Source: Alisma plantago-aquatica | Lineage: Eukaryota; Streptophyta; Magnoliopsida; Alismatales; Alismataceae | Direction of reading: 5' to 3' | Length of the DNA: 64,000 nucleotides | NCBI GenBank assembly: GCA_963693085.1 | Contig: OY856409.1 | Coordinates: 298,162,558 to 298,226,557, forward strand | Shown: in pieces, positions 1-11,581 of the stretch | Layout of the letters: each line of letters begins with the position of its first letter | Numbering within the stretch: the stretch's first letter is position 1 | Translations under genes and position numbers: made by a program | The notes under the pieces: generated by a model | What the model was told of the DNA's origin: nothing | Database searches by the model: none | The model's input: only the letters and a program-made list of their open reading frames with translations

Positions 1-425
1 AGCTCTTGCAGTGGTGAGAAATGGACAGCCAAAGATGAGGGGGTATCTGGTGTCTTCCTTTATGTCCATGATGACAAAGTCACATGGGACATAAGAGTCT
101 TTTCCAACCTTGATAGGGACATCTTCGATGATTCCCAAATGAAGAGTCATAGAGTTATCTGCAAGTTGAATGGTCATTCTAGTTGGGAGTAATTCTGCAA
201 AACCTAACCTCTTGCAAAGGCTAAGTGGCATGATAGAAATGCTAGCACCGAGATTGGATAATCCCTTCTTACATGAAGAGTCACCAATATGGCATGAACT
301 CCCAAAGAATCCTGGGTCTTTCTGCTTCTTGGGCATCTTGCTTTGGATGATATCGGAAGTGGTTGTTGCTAGCTTAACAGTCTCGTATTCTTCAGTTATG
401 TACTTCCTCGTGAGGAGAGACTTAA
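1..425 (-). pseudogene. Retropepsin (aspartic protease) region of element A, inactivated
   Basis: The minus-strand translation matches the protease of D residue for residue over most of its length (motifs KKGL, LGAS, ISIMPL, CKRLGF, EDVP, PCDF). Retropepsins cut Gag-Pol and use an Asp in a D-[ST/L]-G-A motif. D has DLGAS. Here codon 253-255 reads Asn, giving NLGAS, so the catalytic Asp is gone. A 1-nt deletion near 425, compared with D, puts this region out of frame with the upstream Gag, and the left end is cut by the window. Confidence 0.8.
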
Positions 426-2438
426 ATACTTAGTCCAGGCTGGTATCTCGGCCAGTGCATCTAGAAAGGGTATATCTACATGAAGCTTCTTCATAGCTTC
501 TTTAAACTTGTTGAATCGAGTATCGAGCTTTGTCTGCTTCAAACGAGCTGGGAAAGGAAGATGAGGCTTGTATAGTGGCACATCTGACTCAGGTGTGTCT
601 TCTGCCTCTATAGCCAATGGTTCCTCCAATCTTGCTTTGTCTATCTTATCAGCGGTTGGTTGTTCCTTCAGTTGATACTCAGGTATTGTATAGTCTTGGA
701 CATTCACAAAGTCATCATCGTTTGTTTCAGTTATTGGTATCTTAACTGGGGGGTCAGAATAGTCTTTTCCAGACCTGGTGGTGATAGCTTTCAATTGCTC
801 TGGGTACTTAGGATTGTTCTCTAGTTGTCCGACAAAGGTTCCAGTAGGTGGCTTCATGCTAGCTGCAAGTTGAGCTAGTTGAGATTCCATAGCCTTTTGA
901 TGGGCTTGCTGGTTAGCTATCATAGTCTGTTGCGACTGCAACATCTTCTCAATAGTTGACAATTTGTCATCAGGATGGATGGGACCAGCTTGTTGCCCTT
1001 GTTGTTGTTGTTGATAGGGGACTTGGTTGGGGTTCTGAAACTGAGAATTGTTCTGATAATTGTTGTAGTTTCTATTCTGGTAGTTTCCTCTAAAGTTCCC
1101 TTGATTCCCAAAATTTGGTTGTTGGTTATACTGGAATCCCAGCGGGCCTCGTTGTTGAGTATTTGAACCAAGTTGTCGCGAGTTTTCCGCTCCAGAAGGG
1201 TTTCCATATTGAAAACCTGGATGGTTCCTATTCTGATTCATATTATAGTACCCTTGACCAGAGATGGTGTTGATAGAATTCAGATTTTCCATTTGACCAT
1301 TATCTCCTTGGGCACATGTATTGCTCAAAACAACATCATAGAGAATGTTACATGCTAGAGTAGAATGGTTAGTTCCTTTGCATGCTTCACAGAAGAGTGA
1401 GGCTGCCTTAACTTGTTCTTGTTATCGAGGGGGTGAGCGTCTTCTTTCATACGCTATGAGAGATGATTCTAGATGGTCTTGATTAGCAACTAGGAGTTTG
1501 AGAGATTCAACGATAGACTTGTACTCGGGTGTTGCTTCGGCCATAGCTACCTTCATCACTCCTTTGCCAATAGGTCTACCCCAGTTGGCTTGGTTTTCAG
1601 CTCCAAGGGTGACAACCTTCCATGCACTATCATAACTCTGACGCATGAAGTTTCCTCCAGACGAGGAGTCCAAAAACCTCTTGATATCATCGTCCACACT
1701 TCTATAAAAGATTTCAATGAGTTGATTCTTTGGAATGACATGATGTGGACACTTGCGTAGAAGCTCTTTGTATCTTTCCCATGCTTCAACTAGGGATTCT
1801 CCAGGGGCCTGGGTGAATTGCATTATTCGGCCCCTGATTGCATAGGTGAGAGAAAGGGGATAAAACTTTTCCAGAAAAACATTTTGAAGTTGTTCCCAAG
1901 TGGTGATGGGTTTGCATTGCAAGGAGTTATACCAACTCATGGCTCTATCAGCAAGAGAGTATTTGAAGAGACGGAGTCTGATGGCGTCATCTGTGACTCC
2001 ATTTTGCTTTGTCATGGCGCATAAGTCTATGAATCTCAGAAGATGTTCTTGACTATCTTCTCCTTGCTTACGATAGAAAGGACTATTTTGAAGCAAAGTG
2101 ACCCAATGTGCTCTTATCTCAAAATTCAGAGCGTTGATGGGAGGAGGTTGCACTGGGTGATGAACGTCCGCAGCTTTAGGGATCGAAAATTCTCTAAGGT
2201 CTTTTTGTAGCTCAGCTTGTTGAGCTACTGCTTGAGCTGCCTGGATTTCTTATTGAACTACGGCTCGAGCTTCTTACATAAGCCTATCTCTTTGTGCATT
2301 AAGGGCTTGAGCTACCCTTCGAGCAATTTCCTCCTCTTGAGACATTCTTGCTTGGTTCTCTCTGTACTCACGGAGAAATGTTCTATCTATCTCAGGGTCA
2401 AAGCTAGCAGAGAGTCCGAGACTGTTCGAGCGGCGCAT
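396..2438 (-). pseudogene. Gag polyprotein of element A (broken)
   Basis: Gag packages the element RNA into virus-like particles. I place the start at the minus-strand ATG at 2438-2436 (protein begins MRRSNS), because D has the equivalent ATG at the same spot. In order there are a short glutamine-rich N-terminal part, a retrotransposon gag domain at about 2150-1550 (motifs RFIDLCAM, WYNSLQ, FYPLS, EAWERY, CPHH), a CCHC zinc knuckle at 1391-1350 (C-x2-C-x4-H-x4-C), an Asn/Gln/Gly-rich stretch at about 1290-970, and a linker to protease. In-frame stops occur in the N-terminal part and between gag domain and knuckle. The frame then runs on to about 425, where a 1-nt deletion shifts it. Confidence 0.85.
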
Positions 2439-2596
2439 ACACTAGACTTTGTGGGTACCTAGGATGGAAAGATATTCTGCTGATAAGATGGACGGAGTAG
2501 AACCAAATTCAAGTATATATGATCGATAGTATCAAAAGTAAAAGAAAAATCTAAATTAGCCTAAAAAGAACTAGATTTAACTAGATGATTCTGTTG

Positions 2597-2614
2597 TCCC
2601 CGGTAACGACGCCT
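2597..2614 (-). other. Primer binding site of element A (tRNA-Asp type)
   Basis: On minus it reads AGGCGTCGTTACCGGGGA, a degenerate form of the TGGCGCCGTTGCCGGGGA found perfect in element G. It lies 5 nt inside the LTR end, the spacing seen in G and D. The tRNA-Asp assignment follows what is known for Athila/Calypso elements. Confidence 0.75.
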
Positions 2615-3914
2615 GAATTTGACGTGGCTTATATTATCGCACCAAAAAACTCACTTAGGGTTGAAATCCCTAAGTTTTTAACCAAAACAATGTGCAATAA
2701 TACCACCCGCAAGTGGACGAGTCTTATCGAAGTATAGTTGAGGATCGAATCCCAAGGGATAACATTTTTAAGAATCTTTCTCTAGTTGAATCTAGTTGAA
2801 TCAAGACTAATATTTAGAACAAGGTTGGTTGATTTTAATTAAACTAAATACGAGGAAAGTAAAAGAGCAGGATTAAAGGTTGATTAAAGATTAATGATGG
2901 AAATCGCTGGGATGGTCCCGGGTTTCACCACCACTACACATGCAATCACATCCAAACATCAAACATCCAAGCAAGATATAACCATTCAAATAGAGCTGTT
3001 GTAGAACCCCCCATACAGGCGTCAGGTTCACGTAAGCATCACCTTAGGTATCAGATGTCTCGTCACCATTCAGATCACATACTTACAGCTCTGAAGATAC
3101 ATAAATCCAAATGAAGTTGTGGCCCCCCTATACAGGTGTCAGGCACACAGAAGCATCACCGTGGGCTAGATGGCTCATCACCACACAGATCATACACTTA
3201 CGACCTCAAGGAATCCCATTCTATTTCTAGTTTGGGAGTCAACCGTGTTAATCGACATTCAAAACCTACGCATTGAAGTTCTCACAACATAGGAAACGAA
3301 CAAGATATATGCAAGCAGGTGATCAATCCTCAAGCACTCATCGACGATTAACAACGAAATGAAAGATTATATACATGCCATGGAATGTTTAACAATGAGA
3401 TATGAAAGCATGGGCAGCGGGGTTAGTCCCCGCACCCCAGCGAAAGTAAACTACTCTCTCATGGTGAGAGAAACAAGAATAACAAGAGAAAGAGAGGATT
3501 CCGCCATGAGCATGGTGAGGAAGATGGTCGCAACTCCATGGAGGAACGATCTTCTACACAAGGTCGAGGCAGATCTAGATGAGGAGGGAAGAACACCATG
3601 GCAGATGGGGCAGATCTTCTCTCTCCACCTTCTCTTTCTTCTCGCGGACCTTGCTTGCAGCGGGAGGAGCAGCTCGTGGATGAGATGGCAGTGTAGAAAT
3701 GGCGTAGACACAGTAGATCTAGACCCATATCTAGATCTAGATCTGAACGAGGTGGCTTGCAGATATGAGTCTTCACTCCAGATCTGGGTGAACAGGCCAC
3801 AAAACCACCACGGGGGCAGGTTCTTGGCTATGGAGATCGTCTCCTTAGGCCCAGGACAGACCTACAGCCTAACGACGTCTGGAGATGATGCCCTGGCTGA
3901 CTGGAGTCATGTCC

Positions 3915-3922
3915 TATTTATA
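3915..3922 (-). promoter_or_regulatory. LTR TATA box of element A
   Basis: TATAAATA on minus, inside CCTGCCTATAAATAGGAC, immediately downstream (element sense) of the motif array. C and H carry the same octamer in the same relation. Confidence 0.65.
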
Positions 3923-3945
3923 GGCAGGTTGGGCACCGACTTAAA

Positions 3946-4131
3946 ATCGCGACCTTGTCATTTCTGTAGCGGGTCACGACTTTTATCGTGGTCGCAACTT
4001 TTATCGTGGTCGCGACATTTGTCGTGGTCGCGGCTTTTTTCGTGGTCATTTCTTTTGTCATGGTCGCGACATTTGTCGTGGTCGCGACATTTTTCATGGT
4101 CGCGGATTTTGTCGTGGTCGCGGCTAGCAGT
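3946..4131 (-). repeat. 18-bp tandem array in the LTR of element A (GTCGTGGTCGCGAC motif)
   Basis: About ten head-to-tail copies of an 18-bp unit built on GTCGTGGTCGCGAC followed by about four T-rich bases. GTCG and CGAC form inverted-repeat arms in each unit. Looser copies of the same core (TCGCGGTT, GTCGTGGTTGC, CGCGACC) are scattered to about 4735. The array lies upstream of the TATA box in element sense. Confidence 0.8.
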
Positions 4132-5053
4132 CGATGAGGAGGAGAGACCAAGGATAGGATGGAGGTAGGGAAGTTTTGAGGAGGTCACTCCAGGCAAGAG
4201 TTGCGACCACGGGAACGGCTAGTTGCAGGTCACGATTTAGGGAAGTTGCCTGTGGTTAGGGTATAGAGGGCCCGTGGTTCCTTTGGAGGGGAGAGACTGC
4301 AGCGGATGCTGGAGAGGGATAGGATACTGTGCCGTGTAGTCTAGGTTGAGGTGAGGGTAGCTTGAACTAGCCACGGTCATGGATGCTATCTTCGCGGGTC
4401 GCAGTTTAAGGCCGCGGGCAGAAGGAAAGCAACCGTGATCGCGGTTTGTGCATGAGGGTGGTCGTGGTTGCAAAGGCGGATTGCCGCGGTCGGGATCAAC
4501 AGCAGGTTATGGCCACAGGCAAATGACCTGGTCACGATGTAGCAGAGATCCCTTAGTCGCGGCTATTCTTGGATGTGGTTGGATAGCTGTGGACCACGGG
4601 GAAGATATCGAGCGGAGTCACGATTGTGGAAGGGTAGAACTGCGGGCGTGATCATGGAATCACGGACAGGTGACTTAGCAAACGATCGCGACCAGGCTCT
4701 GAATCGTGATCGTGATTAGGTCATGCTAGGAGAAGAAGGGGACCCGCTGACTGCTGCTGCTACCAAGCGTGCTCGAACAAACGAAGGCCCAAAATAGAGT
4801 ATTGGGCCGAGAAGACAAGGCCCAAATGCTCAAAGTGACCTGCACAAAGGTGCAAAAATTTAATAAAAATAGAAGTAAAATCAATTAAGCCAATATAAGT
4901 TGCATATGAAAAGATAAGGCCAAAAAAGGCTCATTAAAGAAATTAAACCAAGTCATCTCACATATAAGAAGATAGAGCTAGTAAAGGCGAATAATCAGGG
5001 CAAAACTAGGCCAAACGAGGCGATTAGACTCAGATGAAAATGCATTCATCAAT

Positions 5054-5560
5054 GGCAGTGAGGAAGAACTGGTTGTAAAGTGTTACACCGATGCAAGCAT
5101 CCAAACCGACAAAGATGATTACAGATCGCAATCAGGATTTGTGTTTTGCCTAAATAATGGAGGTGTGAGCTGGAAGAGTTCCAAGCAAGAAAAAGTTGCC
5201 GATTCTACTATAGAGGCCGAGTATATTGGTGCTTCACATGCAGCAAAGGAGGCTATGTGGATCAGGAAGTTCATCTCTGAACTTGGTATAGTTCCTAGTA
5301 GCTGTGATGCAATTGAGCTTTATTGTGACAATAATGGAGCTATTGCTCAAGCTATGGATCCCATATCACATTAGCGGTCCAAGAACATATTGCGGCGCTT
5401 CCATCTCATACGAGAGATCTTACAACAAGGAGATGTGAAGATTTGCAAAGTACCAACTGAAGACAACATAGTTGATCCACTAACTAAGGCCCTTTATCAT
5501 AAGAAGCATGATGGTCATGCTAGGTCACAAGGACTAAGGTTCCTAGGTGATTGGCTCTAA
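5054..5560 (+). pseudogene. C-terminal RNase H domain of copia Pol (element B)
   Basis: The RNase H domain degrades the RNA strand during reverse transcription. One frame runs from the A insertion point to TAA at 5558-5560. Its three acidic catalytic positions are visible: Asp in YTDAS (5090-5092), Glu in TIEAEY and Asp in CDNNGA. The C-terminal copia signature VDPLTKAL and a final GDWL are present. One in-frame TAG at 5372-5374 breaks it. The upstream RT and integrase are not in the window, because element A inserted just before the YTDAS motif. Confidence 0.85.
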
Positions 5561-6766
5561 GTGCAAGTGGGAGTCTGTTGGTATGTATGCCCATAGAGCA
5601 AGTCATGTGATGATTGTAATGGGATACTTTGTAAATGATTTGAATAATAATAAAGGCAATTTTCAATCTATATGTTTTAACTATTTCTGAGATGATAGTG
5701 TAACATGATAGATGTCTAAAGAATTGTTTTACTCAATGATGTATGCTTTTAGGTTAAGGACCTAAATGATGAGATCATACAGATGTTAAGAGTATACATT
5801 CTTATTAGTCCCTAGTCGGTTGTTATTGTGGAAATAACCATAGATGTCAATAACACTAAAGACTAGATTGTGTGTTGGTTGATGACAGAATCTCATTAGT
5901 CATGATATAGTGATATCAAACTAAGCACATAGGTACTTGTTTGAGAACAAGTGTACCAGACAGACCCACCGTGAGAGTGACACATGGAACCATGATTTGG
6001 TAGTCACAGTGATCTCTCATAGTGATGGTGGTGAATGTGATTCTTCAACCTAAAATCACTACACTCAACACGTGTCGTTGGGTACACTTTGACATCATCA
6101 AACACAGTCTTGAAACATGGGTTGTTATAAAGGTGATGATTGGGTGACTTTGACACATGGGGCTTTTGAGGGGTGAGTGATAGATATGGGATTTGTCCCT
6201 CCTAAGGGAGTTTAATGTCCATGGCCACTTGATGAGTAGGATTGAGAAAGGCATGCGCATGCATGTGTGAATCAATATGAGATATTGATGTCACACACAT
6301 CTCACCCGGTCTGCTCTGAGATCAAGGAAATGAATGAACATTGAAAGGATGATTGTACCATGCCTTGAGTTCATTCAGGACATTAGTGACAAAGGAATTA
6401 TACAGTCACTGTAACACCATTCACAGATTGTAGGATTGAAAGTTGTTATCCAACTTTCTATTTCACTTGGGTAGCATTGATGTGTGACTAGGCACCACAC
6501 TTTTCTTGTGAAGTCATAAGTGTTATGGACTTTCACTGTCAATGTGAAATGGAGCTGCATGTTCACACATATAGGATTTAACCTGGAAGAGGAGTTTATT
6601 CACAAATGGTGTTTAGATTGATTACTAAAGGAGTTTAGTAGTTCAGTTAAACACTCATTTGATTGATATCTCAAAATCATAGTGTTCAAGGTGTTGGACC
6701 AATTGATTAGAGTATCAAATTGATTGAAACTATGATTGACTATTTTTCACACAGTCTGCACTTCCA

Positions 6767-7140
6767 ACCGATCGGCTCATGAGATGAACCGATTGGCTCA
6801 GGTTGGTGAACCGATTGGATCAACTGGTGAGATGATCGGCTCATCTATCAATGAGACGATCAGCTCAATTGTTGAATCAGTTAGCTCATGTGACCAATGG
6901 AGATCATTTGGAAAGTCAATTTTGCAAATACAATTTGTTTCACTTGTACAAATTCGATTTGGACAAGGATTAATATTTGATTAATCGGAAACAAATATAA
7001 AAGTCAATTTGAGTTGGACCAGGACCACGGACCGATCGACTCAGGGGTCCCAAACGATCATTTCAGGTATGAACCGATCGGTTGAGGTCACAAAACGATT
7101 GTTTCAGGGTTGAAACGATTGATTCAGCTGGTGCAGTTGG
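6767..7140 (+). repeat. CCGATCGG/CCGATTGGCTCA dyad array in the LTR of element B
   Basis: About ten copies of ACCGATCGGCTCA-like units and their degenerate forms (CCGATTGGCTCA, GATCGGCTCA, AAACGATTGTTTCAG) at irregular 15-40 bp spacing. CCGATCGG is itself a perfect palindrome. The array ends about 90 bp upstream of the TATA box. Confidence 0.75.
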
Positions 7141-7225
7141 TTGTTTTGTGGAAAATTTTGAACCCTTCTACTCCTGCTTTAATCCCGCATTGCCCGGGAT
7201 AGAGAACCCTATCCCATGACCCTCC

Positions 7226-7233
7226 TATATATA
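7226..7233 (+). promoter_or_regulatory. LTR TATA box of element B
   Basis: TATATATA inside CCTCCTATATATAGGGG, followed by a GC-moderate leader. The position in the LTR and the leader context fit an LTR core promoter. Confidence 0.6.
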
Positions 7234-7765
7234 GGGGTATTGGGGGCTTCTCAAAGTACAACACAAAACACCAGTTGCTCTACAAAGTTGTCGTTCTCTC
7301 TAGTTTTGGTAACCAAGAGAGCTCGAGCAAGTGCTACCTAATAAGGGAGGCACAATAAGGGAAAAACAACTGCAGAAAAGCAACTGGTTGTAGGGGAGTG
7401 TGTCTGTTACTAGTACTCCGAAAGGAGGGTGTGACTCTTTCTGATTCCTTATGGGACAAGAAATTCAGAGTTCCAGGCAGTCCGTGTGGATGACTGTAGA
7501 GGTGGGAGACTTCTTCCGCTCGGAGGACAGCTGTCAATCCTAATAGTCCCGGTGAGACCAGGAGCTGCACATACATCGTCCAAGACCGGAGGTGAAGATC
7601 GTGCAAGTCGTGAGGTAACGTCGCCGAGCAAGCCTCGGGACAAGGTACGCCTCTACAAACCATCCTTCCTATTGTATAGACGTTGACATGATTCTTTTAT
7701 TTTGGGTTTGGGAGAAGAATTTTTTTTGATTCCGCTGCCTTCTCTATCTCCCCTAAAACCCAACA

Positions 7766-8870
7766 CATACTACCTAATCTCAACACTTGGATGCACTGGC
7801 CAGGTATTCAATTATTAAAGAAAGGTAAGTGTGGAATTCTTAAATTGTTATCTCTCTGATTGCTCTAATCAAGTAGTCATTTTGAGACAATCTAAAGAGC
7901 ATAATGAGTAAGAAATCATGGTATGAATATCTCAATCCCACCTTAAAAAATATGAGAATTGCATCATAATCTATCAAAACTTGAATGTTTGGTAATTATA
8001 ATAGAAAGATACAACATAATGAAATCTAAATCTGAATACAAATTAGAAAAAGAGGAGTTCTTGAAGATGTGATTCAAGAAGATAATAAAGTAAAAGACAG
8101 ATAAGTATATGCTTATAAAGCCGGTCAAGGTATGAAATCCATACAAGATGGAAAGAACTCCTATAACAAGTACAAAATGAGAAGATAAATGGGAACAATG
8201 ACAATGGAATAAGGTGGAACCTGAGTTAATCTCAAACAAACCTATGTGTGTAAGAAAGTGTTAATGTAAAACCAGCATGGCATGTGAAAGAAATTAAGAG
8301 AGATGATCCATGTTTAATGAAGAAAATGAAGAATATGATGATTTACCTATTGATAAGTGGTTGAAAAACATAATAAAATAAGAGAACATACCCTAGTGGG
8401 ATAAATAGTCATCAAGGAAGGAGTAATGAGATATGTCAATCATGATTATTCCTATGCTAATGGCAAGGAACCCAAAATGAAAAATGTAAAATGATACATA
8501 AGAAGTTGTAACCTGCATAATGAAAATAGAATCGGTTACCTTTTTTCTAGCGACCCTTCAAAAATACTACTATGGTATGGGAAGTGTGTTTCCCTTGTGT
8601 CTTTCCTTTCTAGGGCATAACTTTCAAGTGGATAATTGCCACTTAGAGTGGATTCACTACAAACATGAGGGTGGATAGCTTATTATAGCATAAGGTTGCT
8701 TGGACTATGGTTCCAAGATCATAAAGTTTGTGATGAGTCTGCTTTTGTGCCTTCCAATAATTTGGGAAACTCCTCTTATATATCTTGAAATTTATTATGC
8801 TGGTAAAAGTAGATGTGATAAGGATGTGAGTTCCTTATAGCACATGAGGTTGGTACCAAGGTAAGGAAAC
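7766..8870. other. Degraded sequence I, left segment
   Basis: 1.1 kb of AT-rich sequence between the end of B and the start of E. All frames are stop-riddled and I recognise no domain. By position it is continuous with 43770 onward once E is removed, so I treat it as part of the older sequence that hosts B and E, possibly the interior of an old chromovirus. That reading is inference. Confidence 0.35.
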
Positions 8871-9409
8871 TGTCATGGAAACGGAATCCCGATCCCATGA
8901 ACCAAACATATATCAAAGGCAACAAGCAAAAGCGTAAAGCTTAGCACACATGAACAGATAACAAGATAAAGGCACCAACACAGTCTCAACATTCAACAAG
9001 TATAAATTATACAAAATGCATTATATTCATGAATTCAGTTACATATTTCCAGAGTCAAGGTACAAGTAATTCATGTGCACTAAATCTAGATTTTACAAGA
9101 GGTACACCTAGCATAGCTCACCGAGCCCATCAACCTTCTAGCCATCTCTAAACATAAAAACAAAATATGAGAAATGGGTCAACACACGAGGTGTTATGGG
9201 GCAGAAAGATACATATATGTATAAGCTTTGCATAATTTGAAAAGATTTCAAGACTAAACGAACAAGAATAAACATGTTAACTATTTAACAAATGCAAAAT
9301 CATATTTTATGTCATTTCACTCCATTATACCAACAATATCAAGCATGTTTAAGGCCTTTGACCATCTTCCCGTCAGAAGGGTCCATAAGGGTTATAAAAC
9401 TTAGCTAAT
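8871..9409 (-). repeat. 3' LTR of element E, distal part
   Basis: Aligns with 36178-36720 at roughly 94-95% identity by eye. The left end TGTCATGG is the CA end on minus. The segment stops at the insertion of C. Confidence 0.85.
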
Positions 9410-9639
9410 TGATAACACCCATTTTATGGTTGTTAAAGCCTATATTTTGCTATCAAACATGCCTCCTAAACATCCCTCCTCTCCATTTTATCTTATTATT
9501 TGTACAGAAATAACCCACACTACGCTCCTAACAACATTTCCTATCTTTTGCAGAGTTTCCTTCATTTTTTCACTCAAAGAATGCTAAATGGGCCTGTCCC
9601 GGCCCATCTACAACAAGCAAGCTATCCCAACCCTCCTTA

Positions 9640-10500
9640 TGGTGCGTGACACACCCCCTTAATCGTCATGGTCGCTGCCCGATACAGCGGCTACCCGACA
9701 TGGGCGTGTCGTGCAGAGAGGAGTTCTGACGAGCGACACACTACTTACCCAATAAGGGATTCTTGCCCGCTACGATCTGTCGGACTAACAGAGTCTATCG
9801 AGCGACAAGGCCACCTGTCAATGTGGCAACCCGATAGAGCTTTTACCCGACATGACCTAGCGCGACTCGCTTGCAACCCGACACATGATCGTCCCCGCCA
9901 ACCCGTGCCGGGTAATGGACGTATCGACCCTCTCCCCAAAGCTAGGTGGGTGAAGCATACAGAGGACACGTGGCCCAACCAGGACTGCAACCCCTACCAG
10001 CCACTGCCTATAAATAGCAGCTATAAGACTTTAATGAGATGGGTCAGAACTCTACGAGAGCTAACATTGGAAGCGGAGTTAGTGCATGGAGTTCCTAGGC
10101 ATACCAAGCGATACTAGGTGAGCATACTCCCAACCTGAGAGGGGCAGGAGGAGTTCACTTAGAACCCGTCCATGTAGCCACAACAACACGAGATGACCGT
10201 AAAGGCTACCCTAATGTGCTGGGTTCCTAAATGGGCCTCAACCCGAGATGGCTCGCCCCTCTACACCCAATACAAGGAACCCGAGAGCCTAAGTGTTCCC
10301 TAACCTGAAACGATACTGAACCCAATACGGACCAACTGCCAAGGCGTGTCACCCGACAGGGCTGACATCCTGACATGACCGTAACGGGTAGGGAGTCCCT
10401 CCCGATACGCCCTAGTCATCATGTCTTAGAACCCGACATGGTCAAGAGCCCAACACAGGTGTATCGAGTAGAGCTGCTACCCGGTATCGGGTTAGGGGAA
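9640..10500 (+). repeat. TRTCGGGY motif array in the 5' LTR of element C
   Basis: About twenty copies, in both orientations, of a core that reads ACCCGACA/ACCCGATA or TGTCGGGT/TATCGGGT, often with an adjoining CGACA or CGATA that makes a short inverted repeat. The denser half (about 9640-9930) lies upstream of the TATA box, the rest downstream. The 3' LTR has the same array (about 30060-30910). Confidence 0.75.
10009..10016 (+). promoter_or_regulatory. TATA box, 5' LTR of element C
   Basis: TATAAATA in CTGCCTATAAATAGCAGC. The 3' LTR copy keeps the octamer at 30432-30439. Confidence 0.7.
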
Positions 10501-11356
10501 CCTTAGGGGTCCGCTGTTGTATATCGACCACCTAATTCAAGGAGATCGATACTTATCTTATCCTTTTTACTGCATTTTACTTTCATTTCCCTATGCATTG
10601 TAACTAAAGCTTTTACTCTCTTTGAGCTTATTGAAATCGATGGAGTTTAGCTCATATTGTTCTGTGTATGGCTCCTTTTTGTTGGATGATTTCTTTATAG
10701 CATCTGAACTCTAGTCTTTTCTTTTGGATCGTGCTTTTGACTAGTTATCGAATCGTGTTTCCCATTTCGACACCCTTGAGAGGGGGTTGTCACAACTCTA
10801 GAATTCAGTCTGATCTAGGTGTACGAGAGTACCCAGGATGAGGGCTTCTTTGAGTTACCTTACCACTCTAATCTACAACCACTACCCTTGAGAGAGGGAG
10901 TTGGTACATGGTTAGAGGCACCCTCTTTGAGAGAAGAGAATGTGGGATGTTTTCTGATGTTTCTTGTTATGCCTAAGTTTTCTTCCTTTGTTCCTTACCT
11001 TGATGATAGTCTTATTCTCCTAGATTTTGATATATAAAACGCCTATAAAAATTGCTAAACCCTAAAATCATAATCTTTCTAGTAACTCTAGTTGGAGATA
11101 GACTTTTAGTTTTATTTCTTTGTGGTGCTTTTTTTGTTGCAACCATCCCTATCCTTTTACCTATTTGGTGTGCTTAGACAAGTGAAACTCAAGTTCCAAA
11201 GCATAGTTCTTCCTATCCCTGCGTTCGACCCCGAACTACTTCGACCATGTGCTAGTTGTAGGTGTATCAGACATTCGAGTATTATAAATTATAAAAGTCC
11301 GATGACTTAGACACGTCTCCACTCTCTGGACCCGCATCTGAGACTGATCAACTTTT

Positions 11357-11374
11357 TGGCTCTGTTGTCGGGGA
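11357..11374 (+). other. Primer binding site of element C
   Basis: TGGCTCTGTTGTCGGGGA, 6 nt after the LTR end. It differs from the perfect site of G at a few positions but keeps the framework of the tRNA-Asp-type site. Confidence 0.75.
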
Positions 11375-11581
11375 TAGGCAATGAAAATCATTCTACGAAC
11401 TTGAGTTTTGCTTTCACTTTGCCAAAAACCATGTACATATGCATATAATATTGCAAATATCTATTGTACATTATATTTACTGCACATAATATTTATGCAA
11501 CACACTAATACCTTTTACATTTTTATTCCTTTCCAGGTACTTTTCTTCCTTTCACTAGGTCATCCTTGCCTTTAGAAAATA

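Larger units (their letters stand above)
1..5051 (-). mobile_element. Element A: 5' part of an Athila-like Ty3/gypsy element
   Basis: Read on the minus strand, this is a 5' LTR (5051 to 2620), a tRNA-Asp-type primer site, gag and the start of protease. It runs off the left edge, so pol and the 3' LTR are not visible. The right LTR end, TGATGAATGCA read on minus, abuts the RNase H coding sequence of copia element B, so A inserted into B. LTR ends, R-U5 region and Gag are clearly homologous to element D at 46690-58537, which makes them one family. The coding part has stop codons, a 1-nt deletion and a lost protease aspartate, so it is not autonomous. Confidence 0.88.
2620..5051 (-). repeat. 5' LTR of element A
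   Basis: 2432 bp, TG...CA ends on minus (TGATGAATGCA ... CCACGTCA). Its last 400 bp and its R-U5 part (about 3350-3700) align by eye with the LTR of D. It holds the promoter-side dyad array (3946-4735) and a TATAAATA box. The middle of the LTR upstream of the TATA box is unlike D, although both ends match. Confidence 0.85.
5052..7765 (+). mobile_element. Element B: 3' part of a Ty1/copia element
   Basis: The end of a copia pol gene (RNase H) is followed after 15 bp by an LTR that starts TGTTGG and ends CCAACA. The left part is cut away by insertion of A at 5051/5052; the rest of B lies outside the window. The right LTR end abuts degraded sequence I at 7766 (flank CATAC), but the matching left target duplication cannot be seen. 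Confidence 0.85.
5576..7765 (+). repeat. 3' LTR of copia element B
   Basis: 2190 bp, with TGTTGG/CCAACA terminal inverted repeats. The purine-rich run AAGTGGGAGTC just upstream is the probable polypurine tract. Inside are a CAG-ended pyrimidine-rich stretch (6740-6754), a CCGATCGG dyad array (6767-7140) and TATATATA at 7226. The GC-rich part 7480-7650 has no coding signal. Confidence 0.85.
9410..11350 (+). repeat. 5' LTR of element C
   Basis: 1941 bp, TGATAACACCC ... CTGATCA. It has a CAG-ended T-rich stretch (9541-9553), a motif array, TATAAATA at 10009, then more motif copies to about 10500. No gene is credible inside it. Short open frames at 9668-10117 lie over the repeats. Confidence 0.88.

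Noticed and set aside
3359..4168. 269-codon open frame ending in repeated SWSRLLSW peptides
   Set aside because: Antisense to the LTR of A and made of its 18-bp array; no homologous frame exists in the LTR of D.
7334..7686. Short frames on both strands near 7.5 kb
   Set aside because: They lie in the R-U5 part of the LTR of B, downstream of its TATA box; no domain or start support.
9668..10117. 149-codon open frame in the 5' LTR of C
   Set aside because: It covers the array and TATA box and is not kept intact in the 3' LTR (30005-30540 is split between frames).
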